This document shows positions 42,784 to 51,478 of a DNA stretch of 64,000 nucleotides, piece by piece; within the stretch, counting starts at the first letter, position 1; each line of letters opens with the position of its first letter. The stretch covers positions 42,544 to 106,543 of the forward strand of contig CAVUFC010000017.1 in the NCBI GenBank assembly GCA_963740605.1, read 5' to 3'. This DNA comes from DASSUW01 sp963740605 (GTDB lineage: Bacteria > Actinomycetota > Thermoleophilia > Solirubrobacterales > Solirubrobacteraceae). The notes below the pieces were generated by a model. The model ran no database searches. It worked only from the letters and a program-made list of their open reading frames with translations, and was not told where the DNA came from. The position numbers and the translations under genes were made by a program.

Positions 42784-42993
42784 ATGCCGTTCCGCAAACT
42801 CGACTGGCCGCCGTGGGAGTGCTATCAGGCGTACGAGGCGGCGCGCGACGAGGCCGCCGTTGCGCTGCGCGCGTGGTACACGGCCCCAAGCGGGCACAAG
42901 GGACTAGCGTTCGCGATCTACCGCGCCGCCGCCGATCGCGAAGACGCCGCGGCCAACGCTTGGCTGACCTCGTGTAATGCCGGCGAGTGGTGA
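42784..42993 (+). CDS. Small protein after the carboxylase gene
   Basis: 69 aa from ATG 42784; a GTG at 42772 overlapping the carboxylase stop would add four residues. Trp/Tyr/Ala-rich (LDWPPWECYQAYEAARDEAA, ALRAWYTAPSGHKGLAFAIY). Actinobacterial carboxylases often have a small epsilon subunit encoded here, but sequence similarity to known epsilon subunits is not evident. Possible assembly partner, otherwise unknown. Confidence 0.55.
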   Translation: MPFRKLDWPPWECYQAYEAARDEAAVALRAWYTAPSGHKGLAFAIYRAAADREDAAANAWLTSCNAGEW

Positions 42994-43016
42994 GGCGAGC
43001 GACTCGAGCGCCTGGG

Positions 43017-43799
43017 TCAAGACCCGGATACGCGCATGACGCTGAGGTCGTCATGCCCACGTGGGACGACTGTTGGGTCGAGCAGGGCGAGCAGCGGGTC
43101 CGCCTTGAGAGCACGGCGCAGCGCGGTCTCGGGGTCACATCGCAGCCAGTCCGTGAGGCCGTCGGAGGCAAGGACGATCCTCGTGACGGACTCGAGATGC
43201 GCGCTTGCGACGATGGCCACGACGCCAGGATCGCCCGCGAAGGTCCCAAAGCCTCCGGCAGTGTTCATCACCTCGCGGCTGTCGCGGTCGAGTTCGCGCT
43301 TTCGCAGAGCGACCTCCAGCTCGGCTGCGCCGGCCGCCCTTAGCTCGTCGAGCTCTCGCTGCATCAGCTGATCCCATGGCGCCTGTTGCATCGCGAAGAG
43401 GCCGACCTCTTGCCCGCCCCGATCAGCCCCGGCCAGGCAATCGCCGATCTGCACGAGGTCGGCCCCGCCACCGCTCAGCACCATGACGACCAGGCTCGCG
43501 GCCGGCACCTCGGGCTTGGCGCTTGGATCGATCCTTCGCTCGCGCAGCGCATGTGCGAATTCCTCGTTGGCGGTCAGCACGTAGTCACGCAAATCGCGGC
43601 CCGGTGGCAACAGGACGAGCCGATCCGCAACCCACTGAGCTGCGAACGACCCCGATGTGGTGCCGTCCACGGAGCTCGGTTCAGGTGATCCCGCCCCGTC
43701 GATGACAGCCAGCACCCGGCCACTCACGATGATGCGGTCCTCGATCTTGCCGCTCGAGCCCGGCGTCACGATCGCCTCTATGGGCGTCGGCGCATTCAT
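43017..43799 (-). CDS. PP2C-like protein phosphatase domain protein
   Basis: 260 aa from ATG 43799. PP2C traits: an early aspartate-containing strand (RVLAVIDGAGSPEP, normally DGxGG), LVVMVLSGGGADLVQIGDC, TRIVLASDGLTDWL (metal-binding SDG) and a final HDDLSVMRV (DD motif). The spacing is compact and the first DGxGG is altered, so activity is uncertain. It overlaps the preceding frameshifted membrane gene by start-stop. Confidence 0.7.
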   Translation of the reverse strand: MNAPTPIEAIVTPGSSGKIEDRIIVSGRVLAVIDGAGSPEPSSVDGTTSGSFAAQWVADRLVLLPPGRDLRDYVLTANEEFAHALRERRIDPSAKPEVPAASLVVMVLSGGGADLVQIGDCLAGADRGGQEVGLFAMQQAPWDQLMQRELDELRAAGAAELEVALRKRELDRDSREVMNTAGGFGTFAGDPGVVAIVASAHLESVTRIVLASDGLTDWLRCDPETALRRALKADPLLALLDPTVVPRGHDDLSVMRVSGS

Positions 43800-44248
43800 G
43801 GCCAGAACGCACCGGCAGCCACGAGCGCGGCCCCCACCAGGCCGACGCCGAGCTTCTGCCAGCCGTCGTGCCGCTGAAACAGTGCCGCATGCTCGCGAAC
43901 ATCACGACGGTGGTGCCGCCCATGACCACCAGCAGTCTCACGTTGTTCGGAAACTTCGTGTCGCCTGCGATCGTCGCGCCCGAGACCACGAACGCGATCA
44001 CCGCTGCCAGGAGACCGAGCCGGCCGAGGAACTCGCCACGCACATCGTCCACGACGCGCGTCACGCGATCCTGCTCGACCGCAAGCCGCGACAGTTGGGC
44101 GCGAAACCGTATGTCGGCCTTGACTAGCTGGTGGTCGGTGATGCGCACGGCATAGTGTCCCAACTTCCGGCGGGAACGTCGCATCGTCAACCCCCGGCAG
44201 TGCGTTGAGCTTCTGAAGGAGGTCGTCGACGGACGGGTCTCCGTTCAT
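43796..44248 (-). pseudogene. Small membrane protein gene with two compensating frameshifts
   Basis: From ATG 44248 the first frame reads NGDPSVDDLLQKLNALPGVD, then near 44150 the plausible coding switches to another frame (GHYAVRITDHQLVKADIRF, LGRLGLLAAVIAFVVSGAT, RLLVVMGGTTVVMFASM). Near 43885 it returns to the first frame (LFQRHDGWQKLGVGLVGAAL then VAAGAFWP) and stops at 43796. The total length, 453 bp, is divisible by three. An intact relative would be about 150 aa with three hydrophobic segments. It may be decayed, or the two indels may be sequencing errors. Confidence 0.6.
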
Positions 44249-44345
44249 CGCTGCGTCCTTCGCCACGGGCGGCGCAGCCTCCTGCCGGATGACCAGACGA
44301 CATCCGCGTGTCCTCGGAGCAGCCGATCCGAAGTGATACCCGCGG

Positions 44346-45146
44346 TTAGCCAGCTGGCACGCCGACCTCGATCGCCGAGCCCGACGCCGTCGAGTCCAGC
44401 GGGCAGTCGGGGAGGCATGTGGGTCCTTCGGCGGCCACCATGGCTGCGCCCGCGCACACCGTCGCGATCCCGGTCGGTACCGGCAGCCGGATCTTCCGCG
44501 AGACGGCGCCCGTTCCCGGAACGGCGACGACGGTTCGGTACAGCGTCCGCAATGACCCGCTCTTCCCGACGCCGACGACACGCAGCGCGACGAAGTTACC
44601 GTCGGAGCCGACGGACGTGTCGACCGCGGCCAGCGTGAGCTTGAGCGACTCGGCGTTCCGGCCGCTCCCCTCCCAGGAAGCCGTGAGCTGGGGATGCACG
44701 GGGCGCGGGACGTCCAGCCGCACGATGGCGCAGCCGGTGCCGTCCGTCCCCGGCTTCTTGCCGATCGGGTACGCCCCGCAGTCCTGCGGTTTCGCCGCCA
44801 CGTACGCCTTGAGGCCCACTGCGTCGTAGCGGCCCGGAGGAATGACGACGTTCGCCTCGTTTGAGACCGTGCCATCGCTGTCCGGCCCGACGCACGCCTG
44901 ATAGAGGTTCGAGGAACGCTGCGCGGTCAGCTTGCCGTCGTCATCTCGGGTCAGCCCGTCGATGTACACCGTCAACCGGTCCTCGGAGCTCAGATTGCCC
45001 ACCTTCGCCGTCCCGACGGCGGTCAGGCCATCGGCAGACACCTCCAACGTCACTGCCGGTTGCTCGATGTCGTTGGTGGTCCCAACCGCAACGACGAACC
45101 CGAGCCCGAGGCCTACCACCGACACCATCACACCCAGCCCCTGCAC
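44346..45146 (-). CDS. Membrane-anchored exported protein, unknown function
   Basis: 266 aa from GTG 45146. An N-terminal hydrophobic anchor (GVMVSVVGLGLGFVVAVG) is followed by a beta-rich exported part with six or more cysteines (LYQACVGPD, KPQDCGAYPIG, GTGCAIVRLDV, TVCAGAAMVAAEGPTCLPDC). It looks like a single extracytoplasmic domain of immunoglobulin-like strands. No family recognised. It follows no obvious operon. Confidence 0.6.
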   Translation of the reverse strand: MQGLGVMVSVVGLGLGFVVAVGTTNDIEQPAVTLEVSADGLTAVGTAKVGNLSSEDRLTVYIDGLTRDDDGKLTAQRSSNLYQACVGPDSDGTVSNEANVVIPPGRYDAVGLKAYVAAKPQDCGAYPIGKKPGTDGTGCAIVRLDVPRPVHPQLTASWEGSGRNAESLKLTLAAVDTSVGSDGNFVALRVVGVGKSGSLRTLYRTVVAVPGTGAVSRKIRLPVPTGIATVCAGAAMVAAEGPTCLPDCPLDSTASGSAIEVGVPAG

Positions 45147-45205
45147 CGCGCCGCGCTTGCTGACCCGGTTACGCCACGACGTCGGCAGCCACCAAGCCGT
45201 GCAGC

Positions 45206-45826
45206 TTGCTCGCCGTCGTGCTGATCATCGACCCTCCGAGCCACAGTGCCGCGCCGAACAGCACGAGTTTCCCGGTCACGATCGTTCGCCCGTCGCACAC
45301 CTACGACCGCACGCACGTGCCCTACGATCCTGGCTGGACGCTCATCGAGCGGATGCGCAACGGCAAGCCCGTCGTCGTGCACGGCGACGGCACATCGCTC
45401 TGGACGCTTACACACGCCGACGACTTCGCGAAAGCGTTCGTCGGCCTCCTCGGGCACCCGCAAGCGATCGGCGACAGCTTCCACATCACGTCCGATGAGT
45501 CGTTGACGTGGAACCAGATCCACGAGATCCTGGCCGCGGCGGCCAGCACCGACGCGCGGATTGTGCACGTCCTCTCCGAGACGATCGTTCGCCACGACGA
45601 GGAATGGGGCCGGTCCCTGCTCGGCGACAAGGCCCACTCGATGGTCTTCGACAACACCAAGGTCCGTCGGCTCGTCCCGGACTACGTCGCCACGATCCCG
45701 TTCGCCCGTGGCGCCCGCGAAATCATCGACTGGCACGACGCCGACCCCGCCCGCCGCGAGGTCGACCCGCGTATGGACGAGCTGATCGACCGGCTCGTCG
45801 ACGCACGCGCTCCCGTCGCCGGCTGA
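45206..45826 (+). pseudogene. NAD-dependent epimerase/dehydratase, C-terminal part only
   Basis: The frame encodes the substrate-binding half of an extended SDR: FPVTIVRPSHTYDRTHVP, NGKPVVVHGDGTSLWTLTHA, DDFAKAFVGLLGH, FHITSDESLTWNQIHEIL, VFDNTKVRRLVPDYVATI. The Rossmann half with GxxGxxG and the YxxxK motif is missing; the preceding codons do not fit the family. It is a 5'-truncated gene of about 190 usable residues, unlikely to be active. Confidence 0.75.
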
Positions 45827-46113
45827 TCAGCTTCATCGTCACGAACCCGCTAGTCGAGTCGTTGGGTCCGATGCTCCAATCGCCAACCGACGCTCGGATC
45901 AGCTGGTTTCGCGTTGCTTCCCGAGCGTCTCGGCGGACGCCCGGCCGACGCTCGGTCGGGATGAGCTGCAAGCGTCTGCCACCGTGTGGCCGGTCCGGCG
46001 ATCGCGCATGCGCTTGGGCTGCGGCCGTGTCCGCACACGAGGTCGTACGTGCACGCGCGCAAAGAGAGGCATACCTCATGGAGCCCCGCTCTCGCACGCG
46101 GCATGCTCGTCAC

Positions 46114-46296
46114 ATGACCATCGGGGCATCGCTGTTCCTGATCGCCGTCGGCGCCATCCTCGCGTTTGCCGTAACGGCCGAGTTCGCCGGGGTCGACATC
46201 CAGATCGTGGGGTACATCCTGCTCGTAATCGGCGTAGTCGGGCTCGTGCTCGGACTCGTCTTCCTCCGTCGCCCGCGACCGCCCGGCCCGCAATGA
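46114..46296 (+). CDS. DUF6458 family small membrane protein
   Basis: 60 aa from ATG 46114. Two hydrophobic helices: MTIGASLFLIAVGAILAFAV and VDIQIVGYILLVIGVVGLVL, joined by TAEFAGVD, then a short basic/proline tail. This fits the actinobacterial DUF6458 family. The longer frame upstream of 46114 is unlikely to be coding. Function unknown, probably envelope related. Confidence 0.75.
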   Translation: MTIGASLFLIAVGAILAFAVTAEFAGVDIQIVGYILLVIGVVGLVLGLVFLRRPRPPGPQ

Positions 46297-46355
46297 AGGC
46301 GCGCCTGCTTGCGGTTTTGTCCCCGGGGCCGCAAACCGTGCTGTAGAGCATCGAG

Positions 46356-46514
46356 CGCGCGGAACGCGCTCGGCACGCTCGAGGAACTCGTCCGGGCTCT
46401 CGTCGGTGTCACGTCCCCGGCGATGTCGTCGACCAGCACCACGAACTCGTCGCCACCAGGGCTCGCGACCGTGTCGCTGCCACGGATGACAGCGCTCGAG
46501 CCGTGTGCGGTGGT
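46356..46514 (-). pseudogene. GGDEF (diguanylate cyclase) domain scrap
   Basis: The minus-strand frame reads SSAVIRGSDTVASPGGDEF then VVLVDDIAGDV, the signature loop of a GGDEF domain (usually RGSDTVARLGGDEFVVL). Only about 50 codons are recognisable; the rest of the domain is lost. Confidence 0.6.
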
Positions 46515-46660
46515 GATCAATGGAACTCCAGGACCCCAGGCAGAACAGCGAGCCGCACGCGCTTGGCTGTGGTTCACCGCCATGGATCCGGGGGTTGACC
46601 CAGACCCGCTGTATGGGTCGCCCCGTGGTCCCCACGTCGGCTTGACGCGATGATCCCAGC

Positions 46661-46810
46661 ATGACGATCCAGCCGAACACCTCACAGCGCGACCTAGTCC
46701 GGCTCGCCCTTCTGATGTGCGGCGACCGTCCCGGCGCGAAGTACTCCAAGCCCGTCAAGGGCACCCTCAACGCACGCAACGACGACCCGACGCGCGGTTT
46801 CTCGCGCTAA
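46661..46810 (+). CDS. Possible small ORF (49 aa)
   Basis: ATG 46661 to TAA 46808-46810. It reads TSQRDLVRLALLMCGDRPGA then KYSKPVKGTLNARNDDPTRG. Codon third positions are GC-rich, and the protein is basic. No ribosome site or homologue is evident, so it is only a possibility. Confidence 0.25.
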   Translation: MTIQPNTSQRDLVRLALLMCGDRPGAKYSKPVKGTLNARNDDPTRGFSR

Positions 46811-47161
46811 CGCCCTTTCGGGCACCGAGCTGCCAACGGCGGCGTGAGGTGTCCGGCGTCGAGTCGAAGCTTTCGATCACCCCGCCGGCGAGCGCAGGTC
46901 CGCTCGCCGCGCGGCTCGGAGCCAACGGAACCGAGTTCGCCTCGCATCCGATCATCGCTCTCGGGTCCTCACGAAAGACGCGGCCAACTCAGGCATGACC
47001 GCGAGAAACACTCACGATGATGGGCGACGGGACTTTCGCCCCTGCATCAATGGATGACCCGGCCTCCGGGCCTGGCCCGGAGGCCGGGGTGAGGCTACGC
47101 CTCCACCTGCGGCACATCGAGTGGCGCCGTGTTCGGGGCGAACTCGCCCGACATCGCGCGC

Positions 47162-47215
47162 GCTCACGCTGCGGAATCTCACGCATCTGCTACGAGCGTA
47201 GCATCGACGGCGCGA
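47162..47215 (-). repeat. Orphan copy of the antitoxin promoter and start
   Basis: 54 bp matching 51696-51749 with two differences. It includes the palindrome TGCTACG-AG-CGTAGCA (47188-47203) and the first eight codons of the antitoxin (MREIPQRE on the minus strand). No antitoxin body or toxin follows. Confidence 0.75.
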
Positions 47216-47823
47216 GGACCGACCGCGGACCGTCCGAAACGCTCCTCCTCAGGCAGCGAGCAGGGCGAGCATCTCGACCCGTCATGGAGATTCCCCGGCG
47301 GCGGCTTGGAGGCCGAGGACCGCGCCGTAGACGCCCCGCGTCCGCGCGGCAGACGCTGGGAAGGCTGCGTCGAGGTCGGCGCTCGACGCGGAGATGACGA
47401 CCGCTCTGGGCGCCAGCCGCAGTCTTCGGAGCAGCTCGTGTACGGCGGCCTCGATCGCCGCTGGTGTGTTCGAGTCGACGTGAACGCCCAGAGGAAGCGG
47501 TCGGGCCGCGTCGCGACGAGCGACCGGCCGAGTGGACCTCGCACCGGGCGTTCACGCGCGGACCGTACCCAGCTGCCGAGGCCGCGCCGGTGCGCGCGTA
47601 GCGCATCAGTTCTCAGGCGTTGTCCGCGGATTCGGAGAGAGCACATCAGAGCTGAGGCGTTACGACGCGCGGACGGGAGGTGCCCTCGCACGACTCGCAG
47701 CGGCGGCGGCGCCAGCCGGTCTGGGATTTTGACCTGTCAGCTTGACTGCGCGAGCCGCGCCGGGATAGCGTCGCCATGCCCGCGTGACACCCCTGCGGCG
47801 CCTGCCGGCACGACAACCGTTGC

Positions 47824-48771
47824 ATGATTGCCGCGCCGGGGTTCACAGGCGGTGCAGGCAAGCACCGGTGTGCTCGTTCCCAAACCAAAGCGGCCACGCC
47901 TTCCTGGCCTCCTCCGTCGACGGTTTGTCCCGCCAGGCGTCCTCGCAAAGCTAGTATCTCCGGGATAATCTTCTTTCGGCTCCCCAGCTTGGTGCTGGGC
48001 CTCCTGCTGTTTGCGGTGATCCTCGGAGCGACGGGGGTCGGAGTCTTTCTCGGCCACCGCGTTCGCCACCTGTCCGGGAGCCTCAAGGAGCCGTTCGGGA
48101 TCCTTCAGGGAGCGCTGCTAGGCCTTGTCGGACTGCTTCTCGCCTTTGGGCTGTCGCTGGCGGTCTCGCGCTACGAGGCTCGCCGCACGAACATCGTCAG
48201 CGAGGCCAATGCGATCGGTACGACGTATCTGCGGGCCCAGACTCTGGCGGAGCCGGTCCGCAGCCGCTCGCTCGACTTGCTCCTCCGATACACGCGAAGC
48301 GCAATCCACCTCTCAGACCGGGTCCCGGGAAGCGCCGAGGAGCGCCGAGCCGCGGTACTCGAGGAGCGACTACAGCGCAGGCTCTGGGCCCTTGCAGGCG
48401 AAGCGCTGACGACGGCGCCGACGGCCAGCGCGCCGCGCCTCTACGTCGAGACTCTGAACGACATGCTCGACGCGGAGACCGTACGCGTCGCCGCTCTCAA
48501 TAACCGGGTTCCGATAGCCGTCCTGGTGCTCGAGGTACTCGGCTCAGCGCTCGCCCTCGGCCTGCTCGGCGCGTATCTGGCGATCGTCGGCAGGGGCGTG
48601 CTGGCCGTCTCGCTCGCGTCAGTGCTTGTCGCGTTCCTGCTCCTCGTAACCGTCGATCTCGATCGCCCGACGCGGGGAATGATCCGCATCCCCGACGGCG
48701 TCCTCGCGGACCAGCTGGCGTCGATGACACAACCGCCGGCAGCGGCAGCACCTGGGCCCCGAACACCCTGA
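47824..48771 (+). CDS. DUF4239 (bestrophin-like) membrane protein
   Basis: Frame of 315 aa from ATG 47824, although the first 45 residues look non-native and no ATG sits at the expected start just before IIFFRLPSLVLGLLLFAVIL. Conserved parts of the family: EPFGILQGALLGLVGLLLAF, SRYEARRTNIVSEANAIGTT, RLYVETLNDMLDAETVRVAA, VDLDRPTRGMIRIPD. About four transmembrane helices. DUF4239 proteins are thought to be bestrophin-like channels, but the role is unproven. The region 48196-48444 is duplicated at 1838-2086. Confidence 0.8.
   Translation: MIAAPGFTGGAGKHRCARSQTKAATPSWPPPSTVCPARRPRKASISGIIFFRLPSLVLGLLLFAVILGATGVGVFLGHRVRHLSGSLKEPFGILQGALLGLVGLLLAFGLSLAVSRYEARRTNIVSEANAIGTTYLRAQTLAEPVRSRSLDLLLRYTRSAIHLSDRVPGSAEERRAAVLEERLQRRLWALAGEALTTAPTASAPRLYVETLNDMLDAETVRVAALNNRVPIAVLVLEVLGSALALGLLGAYLAIVGRGVLAVSLASVLVAFLLLVTVDLDRPTRGMIRIPDGVLADQLASMTQPPAAAAPGPRTP
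48196..48444 (+). repeat. Segment of the DUF4239 gene duplicated at 1838-2086
   Basis: 249-bp ungapped match to 1838-2086, direct orientation, about 46 kb apart. The copy here is intact coding sequence; the other copy has a stop and is truncated. Confidence 0.85.
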
Positions 48772-48953
48772 CCGTCGCGACGACGCTTGACAATCGTCCG
48801 CCGCACGTATCCGCCGCCGTCCGGCCACCGTCTTCCCCGCCTCGATGTGTGCCGCTCAGGGCGAACGGGCGCTGCGCTGACGTCGACAACCCCCCGTTGG
48901 CAACGGGCAAACGAGCGTCATCACCGGTCCCGAGCTCACGCCCGCAACGGACG

Positions 48954-50664
48954 GAGGCTGTCGCACAGACCCTTTGGGGCACCGCGGCTCGCGGGCGCGG
49001 GTGGCGGCCGGTTGCGGTGATGTTGCGGGTCCCGACGGTGGTGGCGCCGGAGGGGCCGGTTCAGACCTCCGCGGCGGCGAGCTGGTGGCGGTGAAGCTTG
49101 CCGAGGTTGTGGGTCATCATCAGCAATCGCCATTCCGTGCGCACCTTGACCCTGCCGCGGCGGTGAAACCGGTAGACGCCGTTGTTGTGCTTGGTGTTTC
49201 CGAACAGCGGCTCGACGGTCTGTGAGCGTTTTCGGTACAGCTGCTCGCCGAATTCGGTCTTGAGCAGGCGTCGCATCCACTCGTAGCGTCCGCCGGTCCA
49301 CGTCGGTCTCGGGGTGCCGCGGCTGCCCTTGTCCGGGGGGATCAGCACCGGGATGTGCTTGTTGGCGACCACCTCGTCCATGTGCTGCTCATTCCAGTAG
49401 CCGGCATCGGCGGCGACCGCTTCGGGCAGCTCGCTGACCCCGATGCGCTCAAGCTCCTTTAGCGTCGCGGTGACCATCGGGTCCAGCTGGGAGAAGTCGG
49501 TCGAGTTGTTGGTGATCTCCGCGGCGAGCACGATCTGCCGCTCGTTGACCGCGGCCTGCGCGTTGTAGCCCTGCACGAATCCGAACCCGATCGGGATCGA
49601 ACGCGAGTCGGGATCGGTCAGGTTCACCTTGCCGGCGGGCACCTCGGGTGGCCGATACGCCTCGGGCCGCCCGCCCAGTCGCCGGCCGAGCCGGTCGCGC
49701 GCGGTCGCCCGGTTGTGCTCGTAGGCGTCGTTGGCGCGGCGCTCGGTGTCAAGCTCGGCCTCCAGCCGCTCGGCCGCCAACAGCAGCCGCTCGCGCCGTG
49801 AGCGACGGATCGGATCGGGGTGGCGCCAGCGATGCCGCTCGAGCTGGCGCTTGCCCTCCCGCAACCAGCCCTCCCGTCCCTGCGTGCGCGCCACAATCCG
49901 CTCCGCGTCGAACTTGAGCGGCACCTCCCCGGACGTCTCCGCCTCGCCCTCCGGCTGCTCGCTCACGCACTGCTCGTCCTCGCCGCGGAGCTGACGCCTC
50001 GCCTGGCGAAAGAACTCGCGTCGGCCCTCCGGCGTGCGCAGCTGCTCGGGCAGCTCATCACCGCGCGCCTCCCCATAGAGCTCGTCCTCGGCCTCGTCGG
50101 TCGCCCTGGCCTCGGCCACGATCTCCCTGGCGATCCGATCAAACTCATGGTTGACCTCCGGGCTGGCGTTGCCGGCAATGCGCGTGCCGTCGATCGATAC
50201 CACGCCCGGCTTCACCAACCCCGCCCGATCGCAGAGCCTGAGCACCTCGCCGAACAGCTCGCCCAACGCCCGCTCGTGCCGGCAGATGAACCGCGCGATC
50301 GTCGCGTGATCGGGAATCAGATTGCCGCTGATCACCCGGTAGGCCACGTCCTGGCGACAGTGACGCTCGATCACCCGCGAGGAGCGCTGCCCGCCCGCGA
50401 ACGCGTACAACACCAGCGCCACCATCGTCGACGGCTCATACGCCGCCCGGCCATGACCATCGGCCCGATAGGCGGCATAGAACGCCGACAGATCCATCTC
50501 CGCCACGGCGTCGATCACAAACCACGCCAGATGATCGCCCGGCAGCCACTCCCGCACGTCCGGCGGCAACAAAAACCCCTGCTCACGCCGACTCTCGATG
50601 AAGTTCTGCGCCATCCCGGAATGCTCCACACCCGACCGGACGGACCGGTTTGTGCGACAGCCTC
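48954..50664 (-). mobile_element. Complete IS1182-family insertion sequence
   Basis: 1711 bp bounded by 18-bp inverted repeats: GAGGCTGTCGCACAGACC at the left (48954-48971) and, at the right (50647-50664), the complement of GAGGCTGTCGCACAAACC, one mismatch. GACG flanks the element on both sides (48950-48953 and 50665-50668), a 4-bp target duplication. One transposase gene fills it. Intact ends, intact gene and intact duplication suggest a recent insertion. Confidence 0.88.
49061..50614 (-). CDS. IS1182-family DDE transposase
   Basis: 517 aa from ATG 50614. N-terminal DUF772-type region (LPGDHLAWFVIDAVAEMDLS, ALVLYAFAGGQRSSRVIERH, then IPDHATIARFICRHE). DDE core: GVVSIDGTRIAGNAS with the first Asp, EAVAADAGYWNEQHM with the second, and QTVEPLFGNTKHNNGVYRFH with Glu. 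A charged insertion of about 130 residues between D1 and D2 is usual for the family. The gene ends 107 bp inside the left end. Confidence 0.92.
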   Translation of the reverse strand: MAQNFIESRREQGFLLPPDVREWLPGDHLAWFVIDAVAEMDLSAFYAAYRADGHGRAAYEPSTMVALVLYAFAGGQRSSRVIERHCRQDVAYRVISGNLIPDHATIARFICRHERALGELFGEVLRLCDRAGLVKPGVVSIDGTRIAGNASPEVNHEFDRIAREIVAEARATDEAEDELYGEARGDELPEQLRTPEGRREFFRQARRQLRGEDEQCVSEQPEGEAETSGEVPLKFDAERIVARTQGREGWLREGKRQLERHRWRHPDPIRRSRRERLLLAAERLEAELDTERRANDAYEHNRATARDRLGRRLGGRPEAYRPPEVPAGKVNLTDPDSRSIPIGFGFVQGYNAQAAVNERQIVLAAEITNNSTDFSQLDPMVTATLKELERIGVSELPEAVAADAGYWNEQHMDEVVANKHIPVLIPPDKGSRGTPRPTWTGGRYEWMRRLLKTEFGEQLYRKRSQTVEPLFGNTKHNNGVYRFHRRGRVKVRTEWRLLMMTHNLGKLHRHQLAAAEV

Positions 50665-51100
50665 GACGACGAGCGAGCGTCCCGTCGACGGAGGACCCGC
50701 CAACGAAAATGCGCCGGAGCGACCCGCCGCCACTGCGCCGCCTGCAGCGCTCGGGTCACTGAAGACGGCGCCGCGGGGCGCAACTGATCGGCAGGGCGCA
50801 AGTAACCGGTGGTCGCAGGTTCGCTGAAACGGCGCCGGCCCGTAATCGACCACTTTTCGCGACCTCCGGCGACTTGCACCCGCAACGCACCCCGCGCAAT
50901 ACATCGACGCGGAGTTGAGCCTAGTCGGGGAGACAGGATTTGAACCTGCGACCGCCCGGCCCCCGGCCTGAGCATTCCAGGCGTTACCGACTGCGATCCG
51001 GCGGCCTAGAGCGATTTGAGCTGCTCTGACTTGCTCTCGCTTGTGCTCCCTTTGCTCCCCGGATCGCACCCCGCCGAACGACTGCGCGTCCGCATTGCTC
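50665..51100. other. Non-coding stretch with tRNA-derived att-like repeat A
   Basis: No credible gene. It holds the 42-bp repeat at 50923-50964 plus flanking sequence that is distantly similar to the region around 55560-55865 (shared GCACCCCGC, TTTGC.CCCCGGAT.GCACCCCG patterns). Reading frames across the repeat give the well-known artefactual ending GGRAVAGSNPVSPT. Confidence 0.5.
50923..50964 (-). repeat. tRNA-Pro-like 3' end, direct repeat A (att-like)
   Basis: A 42-bp sequence identical to 55707-55748. On the minus strand it contains a T arm with GCAGGTTCAAATCCTGT and the 3' acceptor strand CTCCCCGA, as in bacterial tRNA-Pro. No matching 5' half is found upstream, so it is a tRNA 3' fragment of the kind that integrases leave as attachment sites. 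Confidence 0.7.
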
Positions 51101-51478
51101 CTAGACCCGGACGACGTCGACGCCGACCATGTCCTCGAAGTCGGCGTCCTGGGTGTACACCGGCATCGCGCGCGAGCGAGCAGTGGCGGCGATCAGCGCG
51201 TCGAGGATCTTGGGTCGCTTCCCCCGTCTGCGAGCGTCAGCAACGATCTCCGCGAACGCCCGCGCCGCGGCGTCATCGACCGGCAACGGCTCGAGCGCCT
51301 CGACCTCGCTCAGCGTGGCCAGGCGCTGCGCCCGGATCGATGCCTCCTCGGCCACCAACACCCCGATCCGCAGCTCAGCGACCGTGATCACCGACACCCG
51401 GCCCTCGTCCGGCAGCGAGGCAAGGGGACGACCGCCCTCGCGAGCCACGAACACCGACGTATCCAGCAGCCCGCTCAC
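51101..51478 (-). CDS. vapC: VapC-family PIN-domain toxin
   Basis: 125 aa from GTG 51478, overlapping the antitoxin stop by GTGA. Four acidic residues of the PIN nuclease fold are visible: D6 in MSGLLDTSVFV, Glu in TVAELRIGVL, Asp in RPKILDALIAATAR, and Asp in YTQDADFEDM. VapC toxins cut tRNA or rRNA when freed from the antitoxin. Complete length. It lies just inside the block bracketed by tRNA-derived repeats. Confidence 0.9.
   Translation of the reverse strand: MSGLLDTSVFVAREGGRPLASLPDEGRVSVITVAELRIGVLVAEEASIRAQRLATLSEVEALEPLPVDDAAARAFAEIVADARRRGKRPKILDALIAATARSRAMPVYTQDADFEDMVGVDVVRV

Larger units (their letters stand above)
22364..42993. other. Type II polyketide biosynthetic gene cluster (whiE/spore-pigment-like)
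   Basis: Two opposed arms around a regulatory core. The plus arm (34894-42993) has the minimal PKS (KS-alpha, chain-length factor, ACP), aromatase/cyclase, cupin, ABM monooxygenase and supply genes (PPTase, acyltransferase, carboxyltransferase). The minus arm (23074-30439) has oxidoreductases, SchA/CurD-type proteins and an ECF-type sigma factor. The MarR/MFS pair adds regulation and export. KS, CLF, ACP, ARO/CYC, cupin and SchA/CurD proteins together are the hallmark of whiE/sch/cur pigment clusters in Streptomyces. The exact limits are inferred from gene direction and function. Confidence 0.85.
46297..47823. other. Decayed accessory stretch
   Basis: About 1.5 kb without an intact gene. Recognisable debris: a GGDEF scrap (46356-46514), an orphan antitoxin operator and start (47162-47215), and a minus-strand frame ending at 47282 that reads like protein (LGVHVDSNTPAAIEAAVHEL, then APRAVVISASSADLDAAF) but has no family or clear start. 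The rest shows only short shadow frames. Confidence 0.5.

Noticed and set aside
47179..47691. 170-aa minus-strand frame
   Set aside because: Composition is Arg/Ser/Pro-rich. Another frame in the same place (ending at 47282) looks more protein-like, yet neither can be assigned.
50583..50975. Frames reading through the tRNA-like repeat (ending GGRAVAGSNPVSPT)
   Set aside because: This ending is a known artefact of translating a tRNA 3' end; no real gene is supported.
50923..50999. Complete tRNA gene on the minus strand
   Set aside because: T arm and 3' acceptor are present, but no pairing 5' acceptor strand or proper anticodon arm is found at tRNA distance.
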